This document shows, one piece after another, positions 1-7,201 of a DNA stretch of 64,000 nt. The DNA lies in contig NZ_CAXUQC020000001.1 in NCBI RefSeq assembly GCF_964253025.1, positions 124,001 to 188,000 of the forward strand, in the 5' to 3' direction. The first letter of the stretch is position 1. Each line of letters begins with the position of its first letter. A model generated the notes under the pieces. The model was not told the DNA's origin, searched no databases, and saw only the letters and a list, made by a program, of their open reading frames with translations. The DNA comes from Rhizobacter sp964253025. GTDB taxonomy: Bacteria; Pseudomonadota; Gammaproteobacteria; Burkholderiales; Burkholderiaceae_C. A program made the position numbers and the translations under genes.

Positions 1-413
1 AACATGTCGTTGCTGACGCGCCCGAACCGGATGGTGAGCCCCGGCGCGGGCCGGTGCGCCAGGAATGCCCATTCGAGGTGCTGGGACAGCGGGGCCTCGT
101 GGGCCAGCGGCTTGGCCACGCCCTGCAGCACCGCTTCCCACTGGTGCGGCAGGCGCAGGTTGGCCTGCAGGCCGAGCCGGCTGTCGACCCGTGTCTGCAC
201 GCCGCGCCCGGTGGGCTGCTGCAGCACGTCGCGCCGGAAGCTCCACGGTCCGTCGACGTGCGCGTGGGCGGCGCCCAGTGTGCCGAACCCGCTCAGGCGC
301 AACGAAGGGCTGTCGAAGGCGTGTGCGGCCGGCGCGCCGACAAGCGCCGCGACCAGGGCACGGGACGTCAGGCCGAGCAGCGGGACTCGAAGACAGTGGA
401 ACAGGGCCGGCAT
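1..413 (-). CDS. Putative outer-membrane porin-like protein (5' part only)
   Basis: The gene reads leftward off the window edge; only the first 137 residues are visible, starting from an ATG at 413. A cleavable signal peptide is evident (residues 1-32, hydrophobic stretch ending APAAHA before F33). The mature part opens with LRLSGFGTLG, followed by RLGLQANLRL and, later, LTIRFGRVSND. This alternation is typical of the first strands of trimeric porin-like beta-barrels annotated as hypothetical porins in Burkholderiales. Role inferred: outer-membrane channel of unknown substrate. It lies downstream of the PETase-like gene on the same strand, but a strong terminator separates them, so co-transcription is unlikely. 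Confidence 0.6.
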   Translation of the reverse strand, partial: MPALFHCLRVPLLGLTSRALVAALVGAPAAHAFDSPSLRLSGFGTLGAAHAHVDGPWSFRRDVLQQPTGRGVQTRVDSRLGLQANLRLPHQWEAVLQGVAKPLAHEAPLSQHLEWAFLAHRPAPGLTIRFGRVSNDM

Positions 414-538
414 GAGGCGGAGGGGATGACGAGGAACCCCTCGTTTTCGGCCGCTGGCCGCCGGACCTGAGCCGGCCCGGCCTTTGCGCCCGCACGCGGT
501 GTGAAGGATCTCGCGATCCTCCCGGCCTGCCTGACGTG

Positions 539-567
539 AAAACGCCCCGCCGGATCACGGCGGGGCG
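539..567 (-). terminator. Rho-independent terminator of the PETase-like gene
   Basis: A perfect 9-bp stem (543-551 with 559-567, GC-rich, 7-nt loop) is followed on the minus strand by TTTT. It sits 43 nt past the stop codon of the hydrolase gene. Confidence 0.8.
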
Positions 568-609
568 GCAAGGGGCGACCCGTTGCCGGGCCGCCCGGGG
601 GGCGTTCGC

Positions 610-1485
610 TCAGAGGCCGCTGGTTCGCAGGGCGGAGAAGCGGCGCGACGCCAGGTCGGCCTGCGGCAGGGCGCCGGCCAGGAACGGCGCGTAGCGGGTG
701 TCGTTGTCGACGAAGTTCTTCATCCACGACACGATGTACTTGCCGATCACCGGATTGTTCGACGGGCTCTGCGGGCAGAAGTGACTCTCGCCGCGCAGCT
801 CGTAGTAGGCCTTGGGCGTGCTCGCCGGGATGCTGTTGTAGAAGGCGCTCGAGTGGCTCGTGTTGGACGCCACGGTGTCGTTCTCGCAGGCCAGGATGCC
901 AGCTGGAACGGTCAGACGAGAGAAGTTCTTGTCGCTGCTCCACGGCGTGAGCGGGAAGGCGCCGCGGATGTTGGTCGGTGCGTTGCGCGCGGTCAGCAGC
1001 GTGGCGCCACCGCCCATGGAGTGGCCGGACAGGCCGATGCGCGTGGCATCCACCTTGTTGTACACCGGGCTCGAAGCGCTCCGGCTCTGGTTGATGGCGT
1101 ACTGGATGGCCGCGAGCTGCTGGCGTGAGCGGCTCTCCGGGAAATCGAGCGTGCTGTTCACGTCGATCAGCACCACCACGAAACCGTGCGAGGCGAGGCG
1201 GGGACCCAACCAGCCGATGGAGGACGACTGTGCGATGAAGGGCGGCGCCACCGCGATCAGGCCATAGCTGCCGGGAGCGGTGGGGTAGTGCAGGGTGCCG
1301 CCGCCGAAGCCGCTCACGCTGGAGCTGATGCGCGTGGACCCGACCGCGAACGGGCCCCGTGCCGCTTCGAGCGAACTGACGGTGGGGTCCGGGCCCTTCT
1401 GGTACGGATTGGATTGGGCGAGCGCGCCGCTGGCGGCGACGAATGCAAGGCTGCAGGCGGCAGCGAGTCGAACGAGGGTCTTCAT
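610..1485 (-). CDS. Secreted PETase/cutinase-like polyester hydrolase
   Basis: A 291-residue secreted serine hydrolase of the dienelactone-hydrolase/cutinase superfamily, most like bacterial PET hydrolases. Start ATG at 1485 chosen because the signal peptide begins there (residues 1-24, ending SGALAQ); a longer frame to 1557 would bury it. Mature start SNPYQKGPDPT resembles the PETase N-terminus. Catalytic triad: Ser156 in GHSMGG, Asp203 in CENDT, His235 in GESHFC. Cys200 and Cys237 match the PETase-specific disulfide next to the active site, and Trp182 (PWSSDKNFS) matches the wobbling Trp. The C-terminal disulfide common to the family is absent (YAPFLAGA, no late Cys). Phe83 replaces the oxyanion-hole Tyr, His155 replaces Trp159 and Phe236 replaces Ser238 of the Ideonella enzyme. 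Likely substrates are ester polymers; PET activity is not proven. Divergent from a TetR gene with a palindrome between them. Confidence 0.85.
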   Translation of the reverse strand: MKTLVRLAAACSLAFVAASGALAQSNPYQKGPDPTVSSLEAARGPFAVGSTRISSSVSGFGGGTLHYPTAPGSYGLIAVAPPFIAQSSSIGWLGPRLASHGFVVVLIDVNSTLDFPESRSRQQLAAIQYAINQSRSASSPVYNKVDATRIGLSGHSMGGGATLLTARNAPTNIRGAFPLTPWSSDKNFSRLTVPAGILACENDTVASNTSHSSAFYNSIPASTPKAYYELRGESHFCPQSPSNNPVIGKYIVSWMKNFVDNDTRYAPFLAGALPQADLASRRFSALRTSGL

Positions 1486-1539
1486 GTTGGCTCCGATGTT
1501 GTGGTGGTCCACAGCCTGGCGATGCCGGCTGCCGGAGCA

Positions 1540-1559
1540 CGATGAACGGTCGTTCATCG
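1540..1559. promoter_or_regulatory. Perfect 20-bp palindrome, candidate TetR operator
   Basis: CGATGAACG-GT-CGTTCATCG is a perfect 9-2-9 inverted repeat. It lies 54 bp upstream of the hydrolase ATG and about 167 bp upstream of the divergent tetR gene. Size and symmetry match TetR-family operators; binding by the neighbouring regulator is inferred. Confidence 0.65.
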
Positions 1560-1726
1560 ATCGCGTATCGGGTTTACCCGGGCACCGGGACCTTCACAAG
1601 CTTTTGACCGTCTTGACCTTCATTTCGTGAACTGCGACACGGTTTTGCCTTGCCGGGCCGGTTCCGGCGGGGCCAGGCATCGTCCGTGCGCGCCCGTACA
1701 CTTCGCGCAGCCGAACTGAGATCGAC

Positions 1727-2341
1727 ATGACGAGAAAACGCAGCGACAAGAGCGAGCAGACGCTGGCCGCCATCGTGGCCGCCGGCTTCGACATCGCCCG
1801 CCGGCAGGGCTTGCAGAGCGTGTCCCTCACGAGCGTTGCCAAGGAGCTGGGCATCAGCAAGGGCGGGGTCGCCCTGCGTGCCGGGTCCATCGAGGCGCTG
1901 AAGAACATGGTGCTCGACACCTACGAGGCCTACTTCCAGCGCACGGTCTTCGAGCCGGCGCTGGCTGCGCCCCCCGGCCTGCCGCGGTTGGACGCGATCA
2001 TGCACCTGTGGATCACCGGCGGCAGCGAGATGCACGTGCTGCTCGGTTCGCTCTACGGGCACTGCACCTTCGAGTCGGACCCTATCCACCTCCCGTTGCG
2101 GGAGCGCCTGGTGAAAGGCTTCGTGCTCTGGCAGAAGGCGCTCGAGCGAACCATCCAGAAGGCCGTGGAACTGAAGCACCTGCGGCCCGACACCGACCCG
2201 GAGCAGCTCGTCTTCGAGATCTTCGGGCTGATGATGAGCTTCATGTACGCCCAGCGGCTTTCGCGCTCGCCGCACTCACTGGAACGCGCAGAGGCCGCCT
2301 ATGCGCGGTTGCTGTGGCCGTACCGCAGCGTGGTCGGCTGA
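1727..2341 (+). CDS. TetR-family transcriptional regulator
   Basis: A 204-residue protein with an N-terminal helix-turn-helix (about residues 8-55, containing SLTSVAKELGISKGGVALR) and a helical ligand domain ending in AYARLLWPYR. It reads away from the PETase-like hydrolase gene. The intergenic palindrome suggests that it represses itself and/or the hydrolase, with an ester or aromatic ligand as possible inducer (inference). The recognition helix carries ALR where many TetR proteins have LYR/LYY, a mild deviation. Stop is 17 nt from the convergent MaoC gene end. Confidence 0.85.
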   Translation: MTRKRSDKSEQTLAAIVAAGFDIARRQGLQSVSLTSVAKELGISKGGVALRAGSIEALKNMVLDTYEAYFQRTVFEPALAAPPGLPRLDAIMHLWITGGSEMHVLLGSLYGHCTFESDPIHLPLRERLVKGFVLWQKALERTIQKAVELKHLRPDTDPEQLVFEIFGLMMSFMYAQRLSRSPHSLERAEAAYARLLWPYRSVVG

Positions 2342-2358
2342 CGTAACGGCGATCGGAC

Positions 2359-2808
2359 TCAGGTCGTCCGGCGCTGCATCATCACTTTGGCGGTGAGCAC
2401 CATCAGCAGGTCGCCATGCTGGTTGCGTGTCTCGCTGCGCAGCACCACGATGCCGCGGTCGGCCCGGGTCGCCGAAGGGCGCAGCTCGAGCACCTCGCTT
2501 TCCACCCGCAGCACGTCGCCCGGGCGCGTCGGACGCGGCCACTGCAGTTCGCAGCCGGCACCGATCTGCCCGCCCGCGATCTTCATTCCGCTCGTCACCA
2601 TCAGTCGCATGGTGATGGCGGCGGTTTGCCAGCCGCTGGCCGCCAATCCGCCGAACAGGGAATCGGCGGCCGCGACCTCGTCGAGGTGGAAGGGCTGGGG
2701 GTCGTAGACCGCGGCGAAGGCCTTGATCGCTTCGGCGTCGAGGGCGTACTCGCCGGTCGTGAAGCGGTCGCCGACGCGCAGGTCGTCGAGATAGAGCGGC
2801 TCGATCAT
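2359..2808 (-). CDS. MaoC-like hydratase/dehydratase
   Basis: A 149-residue single hot-dog-fold protein of the MaoC/R-specific enoyl-CoA hydratase family. The catalytic pair is visible as Asp36 and His41 in YDPQPFHLDE. It then shows the family's GLAASGWQTAAITMRL and a late RSETRNQHGD strand. Start ATG at 2808 overlaps the stop of the upstream MATE gene by 4 nt (ATGA), so the two are translationally coupled. Likely acts on an acyl-CoA or a related thioester. Linkage to a MATE exporter is unusual and gives no clear substrate. Members of this family are often annotated only as MaoC family dehydratase. Confidence 0.85.
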   Translation of the reverse strand: MIEPLYLDDLRVGDRFTTGEYALDAEAIKAFAAVYDPQPFHLDEVAAADSLFGGLAASGWQTAAITMRLMVTSGMKIAGGQIGAGCELQWPRPTRPGDVLRVESEVLELRPSATRADRGIVVLRSETRNQHGDLLMVLTAKVMMQRRTT

Positions 2809-4259
2809 CGGGCGTTTCCGGTGGAGGCAAGGGGTGTGGCCGAGGCGGACGGGCGGGTGGGGCGGTCGACGGCGCGCGGAATCCAGGGCACGCAGGCCAG
2901 GGCGGCGAAGGCAAGGAGCGCAACGACGAGCACGGCCAGCAAGGCCGCCAGGCCGCCACCCAGGCGCGTGATGGCGATGTGTCCGAGGATGACGATCACG
3001 CCGAGCCGCGCGAAGCCCGCGATCGTCGACCAGTTCATTCGCCTCGCGCCCTGGGACGCGAAGTAGAGGGCGAGGCCCAGGCCGAAGAGGCCGTAGAACG
3101 GCGCCACCGTGCGAAGGTAGGCCGAGCCCGCCTCGATGGCCGCGGCGTCCCGCGTGAAGAGGCCCAGCCAGGCCTGCGGAAAGATCGCGGCGGCCAGGCC
3201 CACCACCTCGGTCGCCGCCGCGGCCATGAAGGCGCCCGTCCAGGCGATCTGCCGTGCGCGTGCGAACTGGCCGGCGCCGACGTTCATCCCGATCATGGCC
3301 ACCATGCCCGTGCCGAAGCCGAAGACGATCGGCACCTGCAGGTATTCCAGTCGGATGCCGAGGCCGAAGCCGGCCAGCACCGGGATGCCGAAGGGCGCGA
3401 CGAAGGCCGTGGCCGCCACGACGGCCAGGTTGCTGTTGATGTTGTTGACCACCGCGACGCCGCCCACCCCGAGGATGTCGGCGAACAGGGCGCGCTGCAG
3501 CGGCTGACGCCAGCGCAGGCGCAGGCCGCCGTCGCCACGCAGCAGGTAGCGCCCGAGGATGAGGACGCCGAAGGCGTAGTACAGGACGAAGGCGTACCCG
3601 GCGCCCGCGATGCCCAGGGCGGGAAGCGGTCCGGCCCCGAAGATCAGCACCGGTGACACCACCACGAGCAGCACCACGCCGCTGGCGAGCACGATCGCGG
3701 GCAGCCGCATGTTGCCGCTGCCGCGAAGCACGCTGGCGAAGGCGTTGAGCAGCCACAGCAGGGTGGCGCCCGCGAAGATGGCATTCGAGTAGGTGAGCGC
3801 CGAGGTCAGGGCCGCGTCGCGCCCGCCCATCGTCGCGTACAGCCAGGGGCCGCCGAGCAGCGCGGCGCCGGTGAACAGCAGCCCGAGCACGGCCCCGATG
3901 ACGACGGCATGCAGCACGAGGGCCTCCGCGCGGGCGTGGTCGCCGGCCCCGATGGCGCGGGCGACGGCCGACGAGATGCCGCCGCCGATGCCGCCGGCCG
4001 ACATCATCTGCATCAGCATGACGACCGGAAACACCAGCGCGGCGCCCGCCAGCGCGTCCACACCGAGCAGGCCGACGTAGTAGCTTTCCAGGAAGTTGGC
4101 CGCTGCCTGTGCCAGCATCACCACGAGGTTGGGCGCTGCGAGGGCGAGCAGGGTCGCGGCCACCGGGCCCTTCAGCAGCCGCTCGGTGCGCGCACGGGCC
4201 GCCAGCATCGCCGTGGTCGGTGCAGCGGCGAGCGGTTCGGCCGACGTCGGGGCGCTCAT
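2805..4259 (-). CDS. MATE-family multidrug/organic-cation efflux transporter
   Basis: A 484-residue inner-membrane protein with about 12 hydrophobic segments in two related halves (first from residue ~35, second from ~255). Family-typical stretches include LAAPNLVVMLAQAAANFLE near the N-terminus and FGFGTGMVAMIGMNVGAGQF at the start of the second half. MATE proteins export organic cations in exchange for Na+ or H+. Start ATG at 4259 is preferred over an upstream frame because residues 1-30 form a normal cytoplasmic lead-in. The C-terminus is a Pro/Thr/Ser-rich tail. First gene of a two-gene unit with the MaoC protein. Confidence 0.85.
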   Translation of the reverse strand: MSAPTSAEPLAAAPTTAMLAARARTERLLKGPVAATLLALAAPNLVVMLAQAAANFLESYYVGLLGVDALAGAALVFPVVMLMQMMSAGGIGGGISSAVARAIGAGDHARAEALVLHAVVIGAVLGLLFTGAALLGGPWLYATMGGRDAALTSALTYSNAIFAGATLLWLLNAFASVLRGSGNMRLPAIVLASGVVLLVVVSPVLIFGAGPLPALGIAGAGYAFVLYYAFGVLILGRYLLRGDGGLRLRWRQPLQRALFADILGVGGVAVVNNINSNLAVVAATAFVAPFGIPVLAGFGLGIRLEYLQVPIVFGFGTGMVAMIGMNVGAGQFARARQIAWTGAFMAAAATEVVGLAAAIFPQAWLGLFTRDAAAIEAGSAYLRTVAPFYGLFGLGLALYFASQGARRMNWSTIAGFARLGVIVILGHIAITRLGGGLAALLAVLVVALLAFAALACVPWIPRAVDRPTRPSASATPLASTGNAR

Positions 4260-4509
4260 GGTCGGCCCTTGCCGTCGCGCGGCGCGGAGGATCGCCGGCC
4301 GGCCCCCGGGCGACCCGTTGCCGCCGGCAGGGTGCAGGGCGCCGGTGTGCGGCGATTTCCTCGGGGGGCGAGTGGATCCATGCCAGCGCTCCGTGATTGA
4401 ATGATGAAGATCATATAGCACTTCGAAACGGGCTGTCACGAACCGGGCCGACCGGGACGCCGGCGCTGGCGTACAGTCGTCGGGTCCTCGCTGCCCGCCC
4501 CTGCCGACC

Positions 4510-5019
4510 ATGCGCCGTCCTTGCCGACCCCACCGCGGATTCACCCTCATCGAGGTGATCGTCGTGATGGCGGTGCTGGCCATCCTCGCGTTGATGGCCG
4601 CGCCCAACCTCACCGACCGGGTGGTGCGCAAGCAAGTGGCCGAGACGCTGGAGCACGTCGCCTTCGCCCGCCAGGCGGTCGCCACCAAGCATGCGCTCAG
4701 CGGCACCTTTCCCGCCGACAACGAGGAAGCCGGCCTGCCGCCAGCCGACCGCATCGTCGGCAGCTTTCTCTCCTCGGTCACCGTGCGCGACGGCGTGCTG
4801 CACCTCGTGTTCGGCAACGGTGCGAACGGCGCGCTTGCCGGGAAGCGCCTGAGCCTCAGGCCCGCCGCCGTGCCCGACTACCCCCAGGTGCCCTTGGTCT
4901 GGGTGTGCGCGGGCGGCCCCGTCCCGGACAAGATGGCGGTGCAGGGCGCCGACGCGACGGACATCCCGGCGCTGCACCTGCCGCCGAACTGCCGTCCTGC
5001 GGCCAAGCCGAAGGGCTGA
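4510..5019 (+). CDS. Type IV pilin-like / pseudopilin protein
   Basis: A 169-residue prepilin: short basic leader MRRPCRPHRG, then the class III cleavage site G10/F11 with FTLIEVIVV and Glu at +5, then a hydrophobic helix to about residue 30 and a soluble domain. Two late cysteines (WVCAGG and PPNC) could form the C-terminal D-loop of type IV pilins. It would be cleaved by a prepilin peptidase encoded elsewhere. There are no other pilus genes nearby, so this is an orphan; major pilin, minor pilin or type II secretion pseudopilin cannot be separated from sequence alone. Confidence 0.8.
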   Translation: MRRPCRPHRGFTLIEVIVVMAVLAILALMAAPNLTDRVVRKQVAETLEHVAFARQAVATKHALSGTFPADNEEAGLPPADRIVGSFLSSVTVRDGVLHLVFGNGANGALAGKRLSLRPAAVPDYPQVPLVWVCAGGPVPDKMAVQGADATDIPALHLPPNCRPAAKPKG

Positions 5020-5068
5020 GCAGGCGCGGCTTTTGCTGGGGCCGGGGAGAACCTCCCCGTGCCCTTCC

Positions 5069-6385
5069 ATGAACCATTCGCCTGACCCCGTTGAATCCGT
5101 TCGACAGGAACTGTCCGACTGGCGGCCCTGGGTGACCCGCGTGCTCGTGCTGGCCTTCGCCGCCGCATCCGGACTCACCATCGTGGCCTTCACCTGGATG
5201 GCCGAGCGTGCCCACCATGGCTTCGAACGCCTTGTCGATGCGGTGTGGTGGGCGCCCCTGCTGTGGATGCCGCTCTGCGCGGTGGCGATCGTCTTCCTGA
5301 CCCGGCGGTTCGCCCCTGGTGCCGCCGGTTCCGGCATCCCGCAGGTCATGGCGGCGCTGGACACGAGCGTCGACTCGCATCAACACAGCTTGTTCGTGTC
5401 ACTGAAGCTGGCGTTGGCCAAGACGGTCATGACGTCGTGGGGTCTGCTCGCCGGCATGTCGATGGGCCGGGAAGGCCCCTCGGTGCAGATCGCCGCAGGC
5501 GTGATGCACCATGCCAGACGCTGGCTGCCCGAGCGCAGCACGGTCACGGAGCACGGCCTGCTTGTCGCGGGTGGGGCCGCCGGCATCGCCGCGGCCTTCA
5601 ACACGCCGCTGGCCGGTGTGATGTTCGCCATCGAGGAGCTGTCACGCCGCCCCGAGCAGCGCAGCAGCGGCCTGCTCATCGCAGCCATCGTGCTGGCCGG
5701 CCTCATGGCCGTGTCGGTGTACGGCAATTCGACCTACTTCGGCGTCATCCGGGTGCCGGAGATCACCCTGTCACTGGTCGGCCCGGGCCTTCTGGTGGCC
5801 GCGGTGAGCGGCCTGGCCGGCGGGCTGTTCTCCCGACTGCTCATCACGTCGATGAGCACCGGAAGCGACCGGGCCAGTCGGCTCCGCCAACGCCGACCCC
5901 TCGTCTTCGCGGCCCTCTGTGCGGGGGTGGTGGCGGTGATCGGCGTGGTCACCGGAGGCGCAACGTATGGCAGTGGCTATCAGTCGACGCGGGCCCTGCT
6001 CGAAGGCGAGGGGAGCACGCCGGGCGTTTACGCCTTGTTCAAGTTCCTCGCGACGTGGCTCACCGCCTGGAGCGGGGTCCCGGGCGGGATCTTTGCGCCG
6101 GCATTGTCGATCGGTGCAAGCCTGGGCAACGATGTGGCCTGGCTGACCGGATTCCGGGACACCCAGGCGCTGATCGCGCTCGGCATGGCCGGGTTCCTGG
6201 CGGCCGTCACCCAGGCGCCGTTGACGTCGTTCATCATCGTCATGGAGATGGTCGACGGACACGGCATGGTGCTCAGCCTCATGGCGAGTGCACTGCTGGC
6301 CAGCCTGGTCTCGCGCCTGCTCAGTCCGCCGCTCTACGGGGCATTGGCCGAGCTGCAGCTGCAGCGATTGCCCGCCGCCCGATGA
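5069..6385 (+). CDS. clcA: CLC-family chloride/proton exchanger
   Basis: A 438-residue polytopic membrane protein with the three CLC selectivity signatures: GSGIPQ (87-92), GREGPS (133-138, gating Glu135) and GVPGGIFAPAL (about 336-346). The second proton-path glutamate is present in FAIEELSRR (Glu190), which predicts a 2Cl-/H+ antiporter rather than a passive channel. Start ATG 5069 is chosen over the in-frame 5033 because MNHSPDP is followed by a normal cytoplasmic helix and the upstream codons are atypical. No C-terminal CBS domains. Such exchangers support acid resistance and membrane charge balance. Convergent with otsB. Confidence 0.88.
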   Translation: MNHSPDPVESVRQELSDWRPWVTRVLVLAFAAASGLTIVAFTWMAERAHHGFERLVDAVWWAPLLWMPLCAVAIVFLTRRFAPGAAGSGIPQVMAALDTSVDSHQHSLFVSLKLALAKTVMTSWGLLAGMSMGREGPSVQIAAGVMHHARRWLPERSTVTEHGLLVAGGAAGIAAAFNTPLAGVMFAIEELSRRPEQRSSGLLIAAIVLAGLMAVSVYGNSTYFGVIRVPEITLSLVGPGLLVAAVSGLAGGLFSRLLITSMSTGSDRASRLRQRRPLVFAALCAGVVAVIGVVTGGATYGSGYQSTRALLEGEGSTPGVYALFKFLATWLTAWSGVPGGIFAPALSIGASLGNDVAWLTGFRDTQALIALGMAGFLAAVTQAPLTSFIIVMEMVDGHGMVLSLMASALLASLVSRLLSPPLYGALAELQLQRLPAAR

Positions 6386-6406
6386 AGGTGCGGTGCAGGG
6401 CCCCGC

Positions 6407-7201
6407 TCAGGGCTGCGCGAGGGCGTTGAGCATCATGCCGAGGAAGAGGGCCATCTCGGCGTGGCCGTCGAGGAAATAGGCTGCGCGCGACCGTGGATCA
6501 TCCCGGCCGATGCGCACGGTGAGCCAGTGGGCCGGGGCGCGCACGAACACCGATTCGTCGTTAAGGTCGTCGCCCACGAACACCGCGGCCGAGGCCCCGG
6601 ACCGCTCCACGAGGCGGGCGACGGCGACTCCCTTGTCGGGTGCCGTACGGTCGACCACGTTCACCACGCACTTGCCGCCGAAGGCTTCGAGGCCGGGCTC
6701 GAGAAAGCGCATGAGCGATTCGATCGTGGCTTCGGCCTGGTCGCGATCGCGGGCGAGGCGGTAGTGCAATGCCAGCGAGTAGCCCTTGTCCTCGATCGAC
6801 ACCCCGGCGGCAGCCAGAGCCGGCCCGGCATCGGCCAGCCGCAGTCGCAACGCATCCAGTGACGGACTCAGGTGCGGCGGAGACGGATCGAGCGGATCCT
6901 CGGCCCCGTGGTTGCCGACCACATAGTGAGGCTGGAAGCCGAGGCGCGGCGTGACGTCGGCCACGCTGCGGCCGGTGACGATGGCGACGGGCAGCACCGT
7001 CGCCAGCTGGCGCAGCTGCTGGGCAATGGCCGCTGACACACGGGCATCGTCCGGACGGGCCACGATCGGGGCCAGGGTGCCATCGAAGTCGAAGGCGAGC
7101 AGCGGGCGCAGGGCCATCACGGTCGACAGGGCCTGCTCGCCCGGAGGCGTGAAGAGGTGCTTCATCATGTTGTCGGCAAACGGGTGCTGCGGCAGGCTCA
7201 T
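6407..7201 (-). CDS. otsB: Trehalose-6-phosphate phosphatase
   Basis: A 264-residue HAD-superfamily phosphatase that removes phosphate from trehalose 6-phosphate. HAD motif I is AFDFDGTLAP (nucleophile Asp38, acid/base Asp40), motif II is VTGRS, and motif IV is VFVGDDLNDE. The family's GNHGAED (substrate cap) is present. The start ATG at 7201 overlaps the otsA stop by 4 nt, so the pair is translationally coupled in the order otsA-otsB. Cytoplasmic; second step of the OtsAB pathway for the osmoprotectant trehalose. Confidence 0.93.
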   Translation of the reverse strand: MSLPQHPFADNMMKHLFTPPGEQALSTVMALRPLLAFDFDGTLAPIVARPDDARVSAAIAQQLRQLATVLPVAIVTGRSVADVTPRLGFQPHYVVGNHGAEDPLDPSPPHLSPSLDALRLRLADAGPALAAAGVSIEDKGYSLALHYRLARDRDQAEATIESLMRFLEPGLEAFGGKCVVNVVDRTAPDKGVAVARLVERSGASAAVFVGDDLNDESVFVRAPAHWLTVRIGRDDPRSRAAYFLDGHAEMALFLGMMLNALAQP

